21,676 nt of DNA from the NCBI GenBank assembly GCA_043813895.1, contig JBDRKQ010000246.1:1-21676 (forward strand), given 5' to 3'. The notes beneath the pieces are model-generated. The model saw only the letters and a list, made by a program, of their open reading frames with translations. It made no database searches and had not been told where the DNA came from. The stretch is from CAZTAR01 sp043813895. Its GTDB lineage: Bacteria > Planctomycetota > Phycisphaerae > UBA1845 > UTPLA1. Below are positions 1-9,097 of the stretch, piece after piece (the first letter of the stretch is position 1; the number at the start of each line of letters is the position of its first letter). Both the position numbers and the translations under genes were made by a program.

Positions 1-448
1 TGTCCTGCCCCCGTCACGCTGAGCCCGTGTGGTTGAATAGCCCCACGCCGTCGCCTTTACTCTTGTCCGGCTACACCCATCTCCCCGCGAGCGAACCGGG
101 GAATGCTCGACATTCTGGCCCCACTCTCGTGGAATAGCGCGCATCCAATCGGCCGCGCAGGAAGGGTAATCGCGATTCCGCAAGTCGGCGGTTTGCATCA
201 TCGCTATCGCCGCGCGGCTTGATCTTGCTGAGCGGTGCGTTTGCATTGGCCGTCCGAGGCTGAAGTGCGCGCGTGTTTCTCAAGTCGGGCGACTCGCGCC
301 AAGAAGCCTCCGTTCCGCAGATACTCGCCGCTGTTGGCGATAAATGTGCTGGCTGGCCCTCGGCTCCACGTGTCCGTTTCTGCAAGGATGGCGTTTTCAG
401 GAACGACAGGACGGGATTCTCGGTAGGCACAACAGACGAATCGACTGC
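1..448. other. Intergenic stretch downstream of the giant secreted-protein gene
   Basis: No gene can be supported here. The short open frames on both strands lack family motifs and convincing ribosome-binding sites. The only recognisable element is the first copy of a 51-bp repeat (91-141), whose twin lies about 9.15 kb away at 9244-9294. No intrinsic terminator (stem-loop plus T run) was seen for the minus-strand gene ending at 449. Confidence 0.6.
91..141. repeat. 51-bp dispersed direct repeat, copy A
   Basis: The stretch starting GCGAACCGGGGAATGCTCGA and ending GTGGAATAGCGCG matches 9244-9294 at 49 of 51 positions in the same orientation. The mismatches are at 102 (A versus G) and 115 (C versus T). 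Similarity stops abruptly after 141. It is non-coding. It may be the end of an insertion sequence or another dispersed intergenic repeat; the element type is not recognised. Confidence 0.85.
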
Positions 449-3400
449 TCATCTTGTTTTTGCGCGAGTCCTTGCAACGTTGATCTCCAGAGTGGCGGTG
501 GCGTTTCCGGGGTTCTGATCGTCCAGCGGCTCGACAACTTCGGCCACGAGCGTGTACGTGTCCGCTCGGATCGGCTGCCACGTGAAGTACTCGTACGCTC
601 CATTGGCAGCGTCGATTCCCATGATGGTGCGGCGAACAAGGAGTCGTCTAGCCTTGCCCGGACTGTCCTCATACACTTCGAGCATACAGTTGCGCAGGCA
701 GGTCATGTCGCTGGAAATCACCAGGCGGCACGTGACTGGTTCATTGGCGTACACCTCGGCTTCACCGACGGTTTCGGCGCCGGTGGCGGGATCGACGACG
801 ACCAGCGACCGCGGCGCGAGGTACACGTCCGGTCTGCCTGAGCCTGAGCGCGGGGCGCCCCGACCGCCAGCCGCCTCACAGACCGGCGGCGCTTCTACGT
901 GAGGCGGTGCCACGGACACGGACGTCCAGCCCGTGTTGTTCTGCCCCTTTTCGAGATACGTTCCGGGTGCGCCGCCGGGCAGGGGATCGATCGGCTGACC
1001 CAGGTAGTCTCGCAGCGGGTCACCGTAACGATCCTCCAACTCGTGCGTCTCGTTGGGAATCTCGTTGAGCGGGTCCAACGTCGCATAGATCAACCAACTC
1101 CTCAGCCCGGTCCCACTCGTGGGGCCGAAGTCGGTCGTGTCCCACACGACCCTGGCGTATCGCATATTCTCCGGCGCACCCGGATCGAGTTCATCCTCGC
1201 CGACGTCCACGTGCGGCACCAGCATGGCTCCGACGAAGCCTTCGATGTCGAGGCCGTCCACGGCGTCGTCGTCGTTCATGTCCCCGACGCAGCAGAACGG
1301 GTTCACCTTGCAAGGCTCACCATTAAGCAATATAGCGATGAAGTCCTGCAAGTCGTCTTCGTCGCAGTCCAGGTCCTCGTCAATGTCGGCCCGACAGAGC
1401 GTGGGGCAGGGCGGCGCTTCACCGCGCGCCGGGATGTACGGAATGTACTCCTCGCCGATCTGAATCCTCGGGCCGGTTTCCTGTCCGAAGAGGTACTCTT
1501 GGGCCTCGAACCGCACCGTCAGATCACAGACCGAGCTGGCCACGCTGAGGTTGTAAACGCGCAGATCAAGCTGGAGGAGATCGCCTTCGTAAGGCGGCGC
1601 AAACAACTCGTTGCCGTCGAGATCATGAATGAAGAAACCCTTGGCCTTCTTCCGACTCAGGTCGGAGCCCAACCGGTAGTAGGTGTGGCCGAAGATGTCG
1701 GCGTCGGCAACGATGCGGTGTGGCAGGTTCAGGCTCGGATCGGGCAGCATGTATGTGCCTTCCCAGAACAGTCGCGCCGCCTCGCCGATTTCGGTTGTGC
1801 TGACCGCGTGTGTCACTTTGTAAGCCCCGCCGGGCGTTGTGTACCAGGCAGGGAAGAACTTGTAGCCACGCTCGGCCGGAATGTTCGACGGGATGTTGAC
1901 AGCGATCTCGACCGACGTGCTGTTCGTCCTGCTCGCGGAGCGTGTGTCCGAAAAGCTGTGCGAATTACTGGCGTTGTACTTGTACTCCGACGAGACGCTC
2001 CCGCTGCAGATGCCGTAGCTTCCCGAAACCGTAGCCTTCACGCTCACATCCAGACTGGTCTTGTGCGTGTCGGCGACGCTGACCGTCGTGCTGTTCTTGA
2101 CGGTGTTGCTGAAGTTCAGCGACTGCTCGGCTGCCAGGCCGCCGACCACGAAGGCATTCTCCGCCCAAATGGGCTGATCGGAACTGCCGGCCGCGACGAA
2201 ATCATCCCCGACCATGTCGCCGTACTCGAACACGCCGACGTCCGGCGGCTCAAACGTCCCTGCGCTGAACACCGGATACGAGAGAATGTTGCCGTTCATG
2301 TGGTACGGCTGATACGCATCGTTCAGCTTCCCGGGCCCAAACACATTATACACCGGCCCCGGGATCGTCAGGTCGAAGAACGGATTGACCGGCTGCTCGT
2401 CGTCGGGCACGGGGTCGCCTTCACCGTCAACCACCACGACGCCCATCACCGGGTATCGCCAGAGGTCGACGATCTGCTCCTTGAAAGCCAGCTGATCATC
2501 TCGCTCCGAGCGGCTGACCTGCGTCAGGGTGATGGTGCTCGTGTCAGAGTGGAAGTTCGCGTTGCTTTCAGAATGTGTGTCCTCGAAGGTCTGCCCCACG
2601 GAACTCTCGACGCTGCCACCGATTCCGAAGAGCCCCACGGACGCCTCCGTGGACACGCTGTAGGAGTGAGACGTGGACGACGTGAAGTCGGTCCGCGTCT
2701 CCTTCGACGCCGTCTCCTCCTGTTGTTCCGCACTGGAAAACTGCGTGTAGAACGCGTCGCCCTGGCTGATGTTGACGATCCCGCCGAGCGAGCGAAGGTA
2801 GTCCACGTGTTTCGGCGGCTCTGCCAGAATGAGATCCATCGTTTCGAGGCCGGTGAACGAGAAGAGCGTCGGTTCGCCGAGATACAGTATCGCGCCGCCG
2901 CTTCCCTGCTTCACGTAGTACCCGTTGTCGCCGTCGACATCTACCGAAAGCAGCACCGGTACGGTGTCCACGGGGACCAACTCTCCCGTACCCGATATGA
3001 CGAACGGTGTGATCGGTTGCATCGAACCGTAGTCCGGCTGCCACTGATTGAAACCGAGTTGAACCAGTTTCCCAGGCCGTTCGGATGTATAGGTCGTTTG
3101 CGGGTCGCTGATCAAAAGTGTTTCGCGATCACCGAGGTTGCTGCGGTATTGGACGAAGTTCCCGACAGTGATATTCGCGCCCGTCGGGGCGGGTGTCGCC
3201 GGCTGCGAGGCGATGTTGCTCGGCCAATCCGGCGAGACGGAGTATAGCTGACTGTTGCAAGAGGAGTCCTCACCGTCGAAGATAAACAGCTCCACGGCCG
3301 GACCCCGCTGGGTATCGATCAAGACAACGAGTGATTCGTCCGGGTTGCAAGACTGCCAGTCATAGTAAGGGATGGTTGCCAGGCGAACCGTGCTGTCAGG

Positions 3401-6265
3401 CAGGGCGGACACACCGCCGAAAGCACCAAGCGCCCATTGGTGCGCTTTGTCCTCGATTCCACGGGTGAAACCCGCAACGTCGTCATAGCCCCACACCTCC
3501 ATGTACAGGAACGGCAAGCCACCGTACGTCGTGGTATTGATGCCGGCGATGGCGAGTTGATCTCCCACGGTCCACGCGTCTTCGCCGGGGCCGTCATAAA
3601 TCCGTGCCGGGTTTGTGTCCAGGTTCTCAGCCACGATGATCTCGAAGTGGTCGGCAATGACCCCCGTGCTGAATCCGGGAATGACACGGATGACACCGCA
3701 ACCGCAGTCTCCTGACTCCCAGGCAAAATCCGCACAGTCCTGCTTCCAACCGCCATATAGCGGAAAGCCCGGTGGGAAGCAGCACTGGGAGTCATCGTCG
3801 CAGACAGCGTCTTCGCATGCGGATGCCTCGCACCCGTGTTCGTCCGTCCGGGCCCGACAGCAATCGCTACTCGTCGGCGCCGAGAAACCGCCGATGAACG
3901 TCTCGCCGAACGCGTCAGTCTCCAGAGTGAACAGCTCGACCACGACGACGCCCGTCGAATCCGCCACGGCCACGGCGATTTCCCGAATCGAGTCGTCGTC
4001 GAAATCGCCAATCGCCACCGCCATGTGGTTCGGCGTGCCGTCCTGGTACTTCAGCGGCGTGGCAAGCCGGCGGGTAAAGACCCGTGTCGGCCCTGGCTTG
4101 GGATCGACCAGACCGCAGTCGGGCTCGACATCCTCATAGCTCAGAATCGTCAGCAGTGCGTATCGCGTGCCTTCGTCGTCCACCTCGTAAACCAAGAAGA
4201 CCTCATCGTGGTACTCCAAGCTCGGGAAAGGCTCGCGAACGAAGTCCAGGTCGGCGACGGCGAGATCGATTCGCGAGTCCGGATTCGCGGGTGTGAAACT
4301 GTACGTGGCAAGCGTCGGGAGTCCGTCGGCGAAGAGGTTCACGATCTCCAACGTGCGATCGTTGCCCGTCGGCGCTTTGAAAACCAGCGCAGCTTGCTCC
4401 GGCGTCGGGCCGAGGATGCGGCCGCTCTCACCGGCCACGACAAGTTGCGCTTCTCGCGTCGTCTCCCACTCGGCCGCGTGGCCGTCCCTGCCGATGGCCA
4501 GTTCCGTCTGATCCGCCGTCGTTGACAGACCGGCCAGGAACATCTCGTCGTCACGCCGAACGGGTCGGCGCATCTCGGAGTCGACTGTCCCGAGCGGATT
4601 CCGCAGACCCTGCCGCACGCATTGACCGTCTACACAGACCGTGCCCGGGCCGCAGTGGGCGTCGCCTTCGCATTCCACGCAGTAGTTATCGACGCAAAAG
4701 GGCTCTTCGGGCGGACAGTCGCCGGCATCCGCACACGTGCCCTCGCCGTGAAGCACGATGCCGCCGTTGTTGACGAACGTGCCGCCCCAGTAGAGATTCA
4801 AATAGTTCAAGTCGAGGATCGCGCCGGCTTCCAGGATCAGTGCATCGACATAGATCGCCTCATCAGAGCCGGCCGCTCCGCCGCGGTTTCCGTTGTTTGT
4901 GTCGTCCACCAGCCGGACGCGCGTGTTCTCGCCGATGGTCAGCGTGCCCAACTCGAAGTTGTCGATGTAGCCGCCGGGCATCTCTCCCTTGTCTTCGCCG
5001 GCCACCTCCAGTTTGGCGTACCTCGTGCCGCCTCCCTCGAAGATCAGGTTCACGTTCGCGAGGCCCGCCAGCTCGGCCTCGTCGGCGTTATGGTTCTCGA
5101 AGCTCGCGCCGACCAGGTGGATCGTTGTGTCGGGAACCGTCGTGAAGTTGCTGTAGGTTCCAAAGCGCAGGAGCGTCGTCAAGGTCACCTCAGCAGCCGC
5201 GTCCGCGAGGTCGAACGTGCCGCTGCCCGCCACGCCTACATAAAGATAGTCGGCGCTCAGGCTGCCGCCCGAAAGACTATAGGTCCCGATCGCCCCGGCG
5301 TAGCGTCCGATGCGGAGCGCATTGGTGACGGTGTGCGTCCCGCCGGACTGCGTGAAGAGGCCGACGCCGTAATGCCCCACGTTCCCTTCGTAGGTGTTGA
5401 GCTGGCCTGTACCACCAAGCGTGAAACTGCCGCTGGAACCTGCCTGAGAGCCGACGAAGAGATAGTTGCTGATCGTGTGCGTGCCGCCGGTCTGCGTGAA
5501 CGAACCTGCGCCGAATTTGGCCACATACTCGTTGATCGTCGTCAACTCACCGGTACCGCTCAACATGTACGATCCCTGCGACCCGCCCCCATCGCCGATG
5601 TAGAGATCGGAAAAAACGGTGTGCGTTCCCCCGCTTTGCGTGAAGGCCCCGCTTCCGCCGGAGTATACGCCAATGTGCTCTATGCCGGTCTCAATGGCGC
5701 CAGCGCTCAAGTTGTAGGTGCCGATACTGTCCGTGTCTTCACCGATGTAAACACGATCGGTACCCGAGACCGTCCCGCCGCTCTGGTTGAAGGTGCCGGT
5801 GCCGTGGTAGCCGACGACGAGCCAGGGCCCCGAAGAGTGGAGCAGGCCATCGCCGCTGAGGTTGTACGTCCCCGTCGATCCGACATCGTTGCCGAGGCGG
5901 ATGTTCCCTTTGTACGTGAACTCGCCACCCGTCTGTGTGAACACACCGGCGCCGGCCAACCCCACACGCGCGCCTTGCGCGGTGAGGGCCCCGCCGCTGA
6001 GTTCTGCCGTGCCGTTCTCGCCGCCGGCTTCACCGAGATAGAGCAATGCGCAGGCTTCGGCGCTGCTGCTGATTTGCGCGACGCCCCCGTTGTTGATGTG
6101 GGCATCATCGCCACTCGTTGGCGGGGTCGGCTGATCCCAGTTGGCGGGGTCGGACCATGCGCCGGTCGTGCCTATCCATGTGTAGTCATCCGCGCGAACG
6201 CCCGGCGCGAAGAGCACGAATCCGAGTATGCCTGTGGCTGCAGCCAAAACGAATTTGCGGGCCAT
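449..6265 (-). CDS. Giant secreted multidomain protein with beta-helix repeats, Cys-rich modules and dockerin-like domain
   Basis: A 1938-residue exported protein. Residues 1-25 form a signal peptide (hydrophobic LAAATGILGFVLF, likely cut after GVRA). Residues about 95-350 are five full and one decayed copy of a 47-50-residue unit (FTQSGGTHTV...LYIG...GTYNLSGG), like T5SS/PEP-CTERM-associated beta-helix repeats. Residues 511-550 are a Cys-rich module (C-x5-C-x6-C). Residues 748-780 resemble an FG-GAP/VCBS strand (AIGDFDDDSIREIAVAVAD). Residues 802-855 hold the CC...W..DCADFA...C pattern. Ser/Thr-rich amphipathic blocks lie at about 1180-1250 and 1385-1455. Residues 1620-1692 carry two dockerin-like loops (ADIDEDLDCDEDDLQDFI and GDMNDDDAVDGLDIEGFV). 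The ATG at 6265 follows GGAAAGGAAC. No C-terminal anchor is seen, so it is probably released or held non-covalently. Substrate and function are unknown. Confidence is high that this is a real secreted protein and low on its role. Confidence 0.9.
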   Translation of the reverse strand: MARKFVLAAATGILGFVLFAPGVRADDYTWIGTTGAWSDPANWDQPTPPTSGDDAHINNGGVAQISSSAEACALLYLGEAGGENGTAELSGGALTAQGARVGLAGAGVFTQTGGEFTYKGNIRLGNDVGSTGTYNLSGDGLLHSSGPWLVVGYHGTGTFNQSGGTVSGTDRVYIGEDTDSIGTYNLSAGAIETGIEHIGVYSGGSGAFTQSGGTHTVFSDLYIGDGGGSQGSYMLSGTGELTTINEYVAKFGAGSFTQTGGTHTISNYLFVGSQAGSSGSFTLGGTGQLNTYEGNVGHYGVGLFTQSGGTHTVTNALRIGRYAGAIGTYSLSGGSLSADYLYVGVAGSGTFDLADAAAEVTLTTLLRFGTYSNFTTVPDTTIHLVGASFENHNADEAELAGLANVNLIFEGGGTRYAKLEVAGEDKGEMPGGYIDNFELGTLTIGENTRVRLVDDTNNGNRGGAAGSDEAIYVDALILEAGAILDLNYLNLYWGGTFVNNGGIVLHGEGTCADAGDCPPEEPFCVDNYCVECEGDAHCGPGTVCVDGQCVRQGLRNPLGTVDSEMRRPVRRDDEMFLAGLSTTADQTELAIGRDGHAAEWETTREAQLVVAGESGRILGPTPEQAALVFKAPTGNDRTLEIVNLFADGLPTLATYSFTPANPDSRIDLAVADLDFVREPFPSLEYHDEVFLVYEVDDEGTRYALLTILSYEDVEPDCGLVDPKPGPTRVFTRRLATPLKYQDGTPNHMAVAIGDFDDDSIREIAVAVADSTGVVVVELFTLETDAFGETFIGGFSAPTSSDCCRARTDEHGCEASACEDAVCDDDSQCCFPPGFPLYGGWKQDCADFAWESGDCGCGVIRVIPGFSTGVIADHFEIIVAENLDTNPARIYDGPGEDAWTVGDQLAIAGINTTTYGGLPFLYMEVWGYDDVAGFTRGIEDKAHQWALGAFGGVSALPDSTVRLATIPYYDWQSCNPDESLVVLIDTQRGPAVELFIFDGEDSSCNSQLYSVSPDWPSNIASQPATPAPTGANITVGNFVQYRSNLGDRETLLISDPQTTYTSERPGKLVQLGFNQWQPDYGSMQPITPFVISGTGELVPVDTVPVLLSVDVDGDNGYYVKQGSGGAILYLGEPTLFSFTGLETMDLILAEPPKHVDYLRSLGGIVNISQGDAFYTQFSSAEQQEETASKETRTDFTSSTSHSYSVSTEASVGLFGIGGSVESSVGQTFEDTHSESNANFHSDTSTITLTQVSRSERDDQLAFKEQIVDLWRYPVMGVVVVDGEGDPVPDDEQPVNPFFDLTIPGPVYNVFGPGKLNDAYQPYHMNGNILSYPVFSAGTFEPPDVGVFEYGDMVGDDFVAAGSSDQPIWAENAFVVGGLAAEQSLNFSNTVKNSTTVSVADTHKTSLDVSVKATVSGSYGICSGSVSSEYKYNASNSHSFSDTRSASRTNSTSVEIAVNIPSNIPAERGYKFFPAWYTTPGGAYKVTHAVSTTEIGEAARLFWEGTYMLPDPSLNLPHRIVADADIFGHTYYRLGSDLSRKKAKGFFIHDLDGNELFAPPYEGDLLQLDLRVYNLSVASSVCDLTVRFEAQEYLFGQETGPRIQIGEEYIPYIPARGEAPPCPTLCRADIDEDLDCDEDDLQDFIAILLNGEPCKVNPFCCVGDMNDDDAVDGLDIEGFVGAMLVPHVDVGEDELDPGAPENMRYARVVWDTTDFGPTSGTGLRSWLIYATLDPLNEIPNETHELEDRYGDPLRDYLGQPIDPLPGGAPGTYLEKGQNNTGWTSVSVAPPHVEAPPVCEAAGGRGAPRSGSGRPDVYLAPRSLVVVDPATGAETVGEAEVYANEPVTCRLVISSDMTCLRNCMLEVYEDSPGKARRLLVRRTIMGIDAANGAYEYFTWQPIRADTYTLVAEVVEPLDDQNPGNATATLEINVARTRAKTR
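1901..2728 (-). other. Ser/Thr-rich beta-strand blocks within the giant protein, possible pore-forming-like module
   Basis: Two blocks, residues about 1180-1250 and 1385-1455 of the giant protein, show alternating Ser/Thr and hydrophobic residues with Gly (examples SYSVSTEASVGLFGIGGSVE and SLDVSVKATVSGSYG). They flank a less biased section. Paired amphipathic Ser/Thr-rich strands occur in aerolysin/ETX-MTX2 and MACPF pore formers, but also in ordinary surface beta structures. This is a compositional resemblance only; no family motif was recognised. Confidence 0.3.
5216..5983 (-). repeat. Coding tandem repeats (T5SS/PEP-CTERM-associated type), period 47-50 residues
   Basis: Anchor phenylalanines of the G-x-F-x-Q-S/T-G-G motif fall at residues 109, 159, 208, 256 and 304, with a decayed unit at 351. 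The spacing is 50, 49, 48, 48 and 47. Each unit pairs GxFTQSGGTHTV with a (L/V)YIG...GSxGTYxLSGG half. Such units are expected to stack as a parallel beta-helix. Sequence divergence between copies argues against recent slippage. Confidence 0.85.
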
Positions 6266-6451
6266 TTCCCTGTTCCTTTCCGAAACTGCAACACCGCGCT
6301 CCGGATGCCGGGGCGGGCGGCGGTTTGCGGGCGCTCACGCGGCGCGCACCGCTGACTCATCTTTGGGGCGGATGCTTGGACGAGGACGTGTAGCTGGGGT
6401 GACGGCTTCTTTCTCTTGCACTCCGCATGTCCCCCAAGCGAGGCACCCATC

Positions 6452-6480
6452 ATTGTATCGGTCTGAGGGGCATGGCACAA
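6452..6480 (-). promoter_or_regulatory. Candidate sigma70-type promoter for the giant secreted-protein gene
   Basis: On the minus strand, TTGTGC (6480-6475) lies 17 nt from TACAAT (6457-6452). The -10 matches 5 of 6 consensus positions, but the -35 matches only TTG. The leader to the ATG at 6265 would be about 180 nt. The rest of the 295-nt spacer (6266-6560) holds nothing recognisable. Confidence 0.3.
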
Positions 6481-6560
6481 AAGACTGGAGGAGTCGGGAG
6501 GTGGCGCTTGCCAATATGTAGGTTCTCGATCCGATGTCCGCAGGCTTATCGGCCGTTTGG

Positions 6561-8786
6561 TTAGCGGCGCGCTCGCCGCCCACGGCGCAGACGGACCTTT
6601 ATCGCCAGCAGGCCAACGAAGCACACCGGCATACTCGTGAACCAACCCAAGCCGCAGATGGGAACACCGAACAGAGACTGCATGAGAAACCGTGATAGAA
6701 GGTAGCGCGCCGAGCCGCATGGGAACCCGGGTTCGAAAGGAGGAACCGGCCCGGGTCCCGGATCATCATCGCCGCCGCCGGCCACGACGGTGACGGTCAC
6801 AAGGCACGCATCCGCCAAGCCGGTTGCATCGGTGGCCCGAAGCGTAACCGGCGTCTTGCCCAAAGGCAGGACGGTTCCCGCCGGCGGGTTCTGCGTGATG
6901 ACAACCTCGCCGTCACAGTTGTCGGTGACAACCACTGCTGCCGTCAAATCGGGCAGCGCGGCCGAGCCGGAGTCACCGGCGTTGAGCGTCAGGTCCTCGG
7001 CACATGTGGTGATCACAGGCGGCGTCGAGTCACGAATGATGATGTACTGCTCACAGGCGGCGACGTTGCCGCTGTCGTCCGTTGCCGTCCATGTCCGTGT
7101 GAAGGCGTAAGTCGCTTCGTTTAGTGTCGAGTCAACATAGGCGACGACGGGCGACGGATCGCAGAGGTCTACGGCAACAGCTTCGCCGCCCGTGTTCGCC
7201 GGGTTCGTCGCATCGCCACATTCAACGACGACGTCCACCGGGCAAATGAGCGTTGGCGCATTGACGTCCCGCACCGTGACCAGTTGCTCGCACGTCGCGG
7301 CGTTGCCGCCGGTATCGGTGACCGTCCAGGTTACGGTGATCGTCCCGACGGCGAAGATCGCCGGCGCGTCATTCGTCACGGTATCGATGCCACAGTTGTC
7401 GTCCACCTCGGGCACACCAAGGTCCGGCGGCGCGGCCGTGCAGGTGCCAGCTCCCGCGTCCACTGTTACGTTTTCGGGGCACACGATTGTCGGCGGCGTG
7501 TCGTCCGCGACAGTAACACTCACGGGACACTCCGAGCTGTTTCCGCAGTCGTCGGTGATGGTGATGGTAACGTCGGTCACACCCAGCCCGAGCATCGTGC
7601 CGGAGGCGGGCGTCTGTTCGATCGTCAACTCGGAATCGCAGACGTCGGTGGCCGAGACGCCGCTGGTCAGGTCGGGCAACGCCGCGAGACAAGCCTCGTC
7701 GCATGACAAATCCGGGGCCACAGGGCAGTCCAGAATGATCGGCGCGGTCGTGTCTTCCACCGTGATAATCTGCTGGCACGTCGCGACGTTGCCGCACGCA
7801 TCCGCGGCGGTCCAGGTTCGCGTAATGACCGTCGGGCACACACTGGATGTCTCGTCGGCATATGTTATGACCGGAGCCACATCGCAAGCGTCCGTAGCCG
7901 TCGCCTCACCGAGTTCCGACGTTTGCAGCGAAGTCCCGCACTCGACCGTCACGTCGTCCGGACACGTCAGCATCGGCACGTCCGGATCGGTCACGGTAAT
8001 AAGCTGATCGCACGAGGTAGTCATGCCGAAGGCATCCGTCGCCGTCCACATACGAGTGATGACCCATGCGTGCGGACAGGCGCCTGCCGCCGTCGCATCC
8101 TCGAAGGTCACAGCGGTAGGACAGAAGCAAGAGTCCAGCCCCGTCGCCATGCCTGTCTGTGAAGGATCGCTTGACTCATCACATCGGATCGCGACGTCGG
8201 GCGGACAGGTGATGCTCGGCGGGGCGGTCAGGCCGGGACTGATGGTGTCGCCGCCGAGTTGGCTTTCGGGAATACTGTTGTAGGCGTAGCCCTTCAGCAG
8301 CGGACTGCTGTTGCCGGCCAACACGTCCAAGTGCGCCCAGCCCAGGTGGGTCTCACCAGCGATGGAAAACCGCAGACCGATGTATGCGTTTTCCACGCCG
8401 ACCCAAAGACCGCCCATCGGCAGCGTAGCGCCCTGGAAGTTGTGCGTCCCGCTGACCGTCTCACAACGGAGGTACCGCCTGGCAGTTCCCACGCCAAACG
8501 CGCCCTCCGCGACAACGGCCTCCCCGTTGCCGACGGGCCCGACGGTCAGATTACCGAACAGACCGAGCGTCAGGACGAAATCTGCGGACGCGTCGTTGTC
8601 GAGATCAATGTCGAGAGTGCCTGGCGGGATGATTGTTCCCGGGGGTTCGAGCGTCGTGTAGATGACGTCCGCACTCGCCGCCGGCGCGCCAATCAGCGAC
8701 ACAACGATGAACAAGGCTGAACAAATGGCCGCGGCACGATTGGCCGCGGCATGAAGCTTGGTGTTCTCGATCCGGTCCCTGGCCAC
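6561..8786 (-). CDS. Exported HYR (hyalin) repeat protein with C-terminal membrane anchor
   Basis: A 741-residue protein. The signal peptide spans about 1-39 (ICSALFIVVSLIGAPAASA). A beta-rich domain follows at about 40-185. Six HYR-type Ig-like modules start near residues 192, 273, 351, 432, 512 and 592. Most show the pattern P-x-I/L-x-C-P...D...DxCG/DDS-GN-x-A-x-C-x-Q-x-I-x-V. Next come a Gly/Asp/Pro-rich linker (about 670-687) and a C-terminal segment: PICGLGWFTSMPVCFVGLLA, then a basic tail RRGRRARR. This end resembles a membrane-anchoring or cell-surface sorting tail. HYR modules are extracellular adhesion or interaction domains, so a surface adhesin role is likely but inferred. The start is GTG at 8786, preceded by GGGGGGAG; this start precedes the signal peptide. 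The gene lies 295 nt upstream of the giant secreted-protein gene on the same strand, with which it may be functionally paired. Confidence 0.88.
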   Translation of the reverse strand: MARDRIENTKLHAAANRAAAICSALFIVVSLIGAPAASADVIYTTLEPPGTIIPPGTLDIDLDNDASADFVLTLGLFGNLTVGPVGNGEAVVAEGAFGVGTARRYLRCETVSGTHNFQGATLPMGGLWVGVENAYIGLRFSIAGETHLGWAHLDVLAGNSSPLLKGYAYNSIPESQLGGDTISPGLTAPPSITCPPDVAIRCDESSDPSQTGMATGLDSCFCPTAVTFEDATAAGACPHAWVITRMWTATDAFGMTTSCDQLITVTDPDVPMLTCPDDVTVECGTSLQTSELGEATATDACDVAPVITYADETSSVCPTVITRTWTAADACGNVATCQQIITVEDTTAPIILDCPVAPDLSCDEACLAALPDLTSGVSATDVCDSELTIEQTPASGTMLGLGVTDVTITITDDCGNSSECPVSVTVADDTPPTIVCPENVTVDAGAGTCTAAPPDLGVPEVDDNCGIDTVTNDAPAIFAVGTITVTWTVTDTGGNAATCEQLVTVRDVNAPTLICPVDVVVECGDATNPANTGGEAVAVDLCDPSPVVAYVDSTLNEATYAFTRTWTATDDSGNVAACEQYIIIRDSTPPVITTCAEDLTLNAGDSGSAALPDLTAAVVVTDNCDGEVVITQNPPAGTVLPLGKTPVTLRATDATGLADACLVTVTVVAGGGDDDPGPGPVPPFEPGFPCGSARYLLSRFLMQSLFGVPICGLGWFTSMPVCFVGLLAIKVRLRRGRRARR

Positions 8787-8838
8787 CGCGCACTCCCCCC
8801 GAGATCATCAGAACTTCGGCCCTCTTACCTCAATACCT

Positions 8839-8867
8839 ATTATTCTCAGAGACAAACGTCGGATCAA
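8839..8867 (-). promoter_or_regulatory. Candidate sigma70-type promoter of the HYR-repeat gene
   Basis: On the minus strand, TTGATC (8867-8862) is separated by exactly 17 nt from AATAAT (8844-8839). The -10 matches 5 of 6 and the -35 matches 4 of 6 consensus positions. The locally AT-rich -10 contrasts with the GC-rich surroundings. The leader to the GTG start at 8786 would be about 45 nt. Confidence 0.45.
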
Positions 8868-9097
8868 TGGCATTGAGACAAGTGGGGGCCAGCCTCACGT
8901 CTGATAAGCCTGTCCCAATCGAGAACCTCGTCCCGATTGCTCACAAAGAGTTACGCCGATTGACGCTGCAATCCCCTGTCCCTACCGAAAACGCCATCCG
9001 CCCTTGCTCGACGAGGAAACCATCCGTCGTTACGTCCAGGAGCAGGAGGACGCAGATCAAAACCAGAGCCGTTTGGAGTTTGAGTAACCGTTAACCT

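Noticed and set aside
899..3247. A 782-codon open frame on the plus strand
   Set aside because: It lies wholly antisense to the giant secreted protein, is Arg/Val-rich with no family motif, and is a typical high-GC shadow. The same applies to plus-strand frames at 4622-6355, 7192-8007, 12871-13980 and 16316-17296.
6335..6583. An 82-codon minus-strand frame between the two secreted-protein genes
   Set aside because: Overlaps the end of the HYR gene, has no domain and no signal peptide, and spans the likely promoter of the downstream gene.
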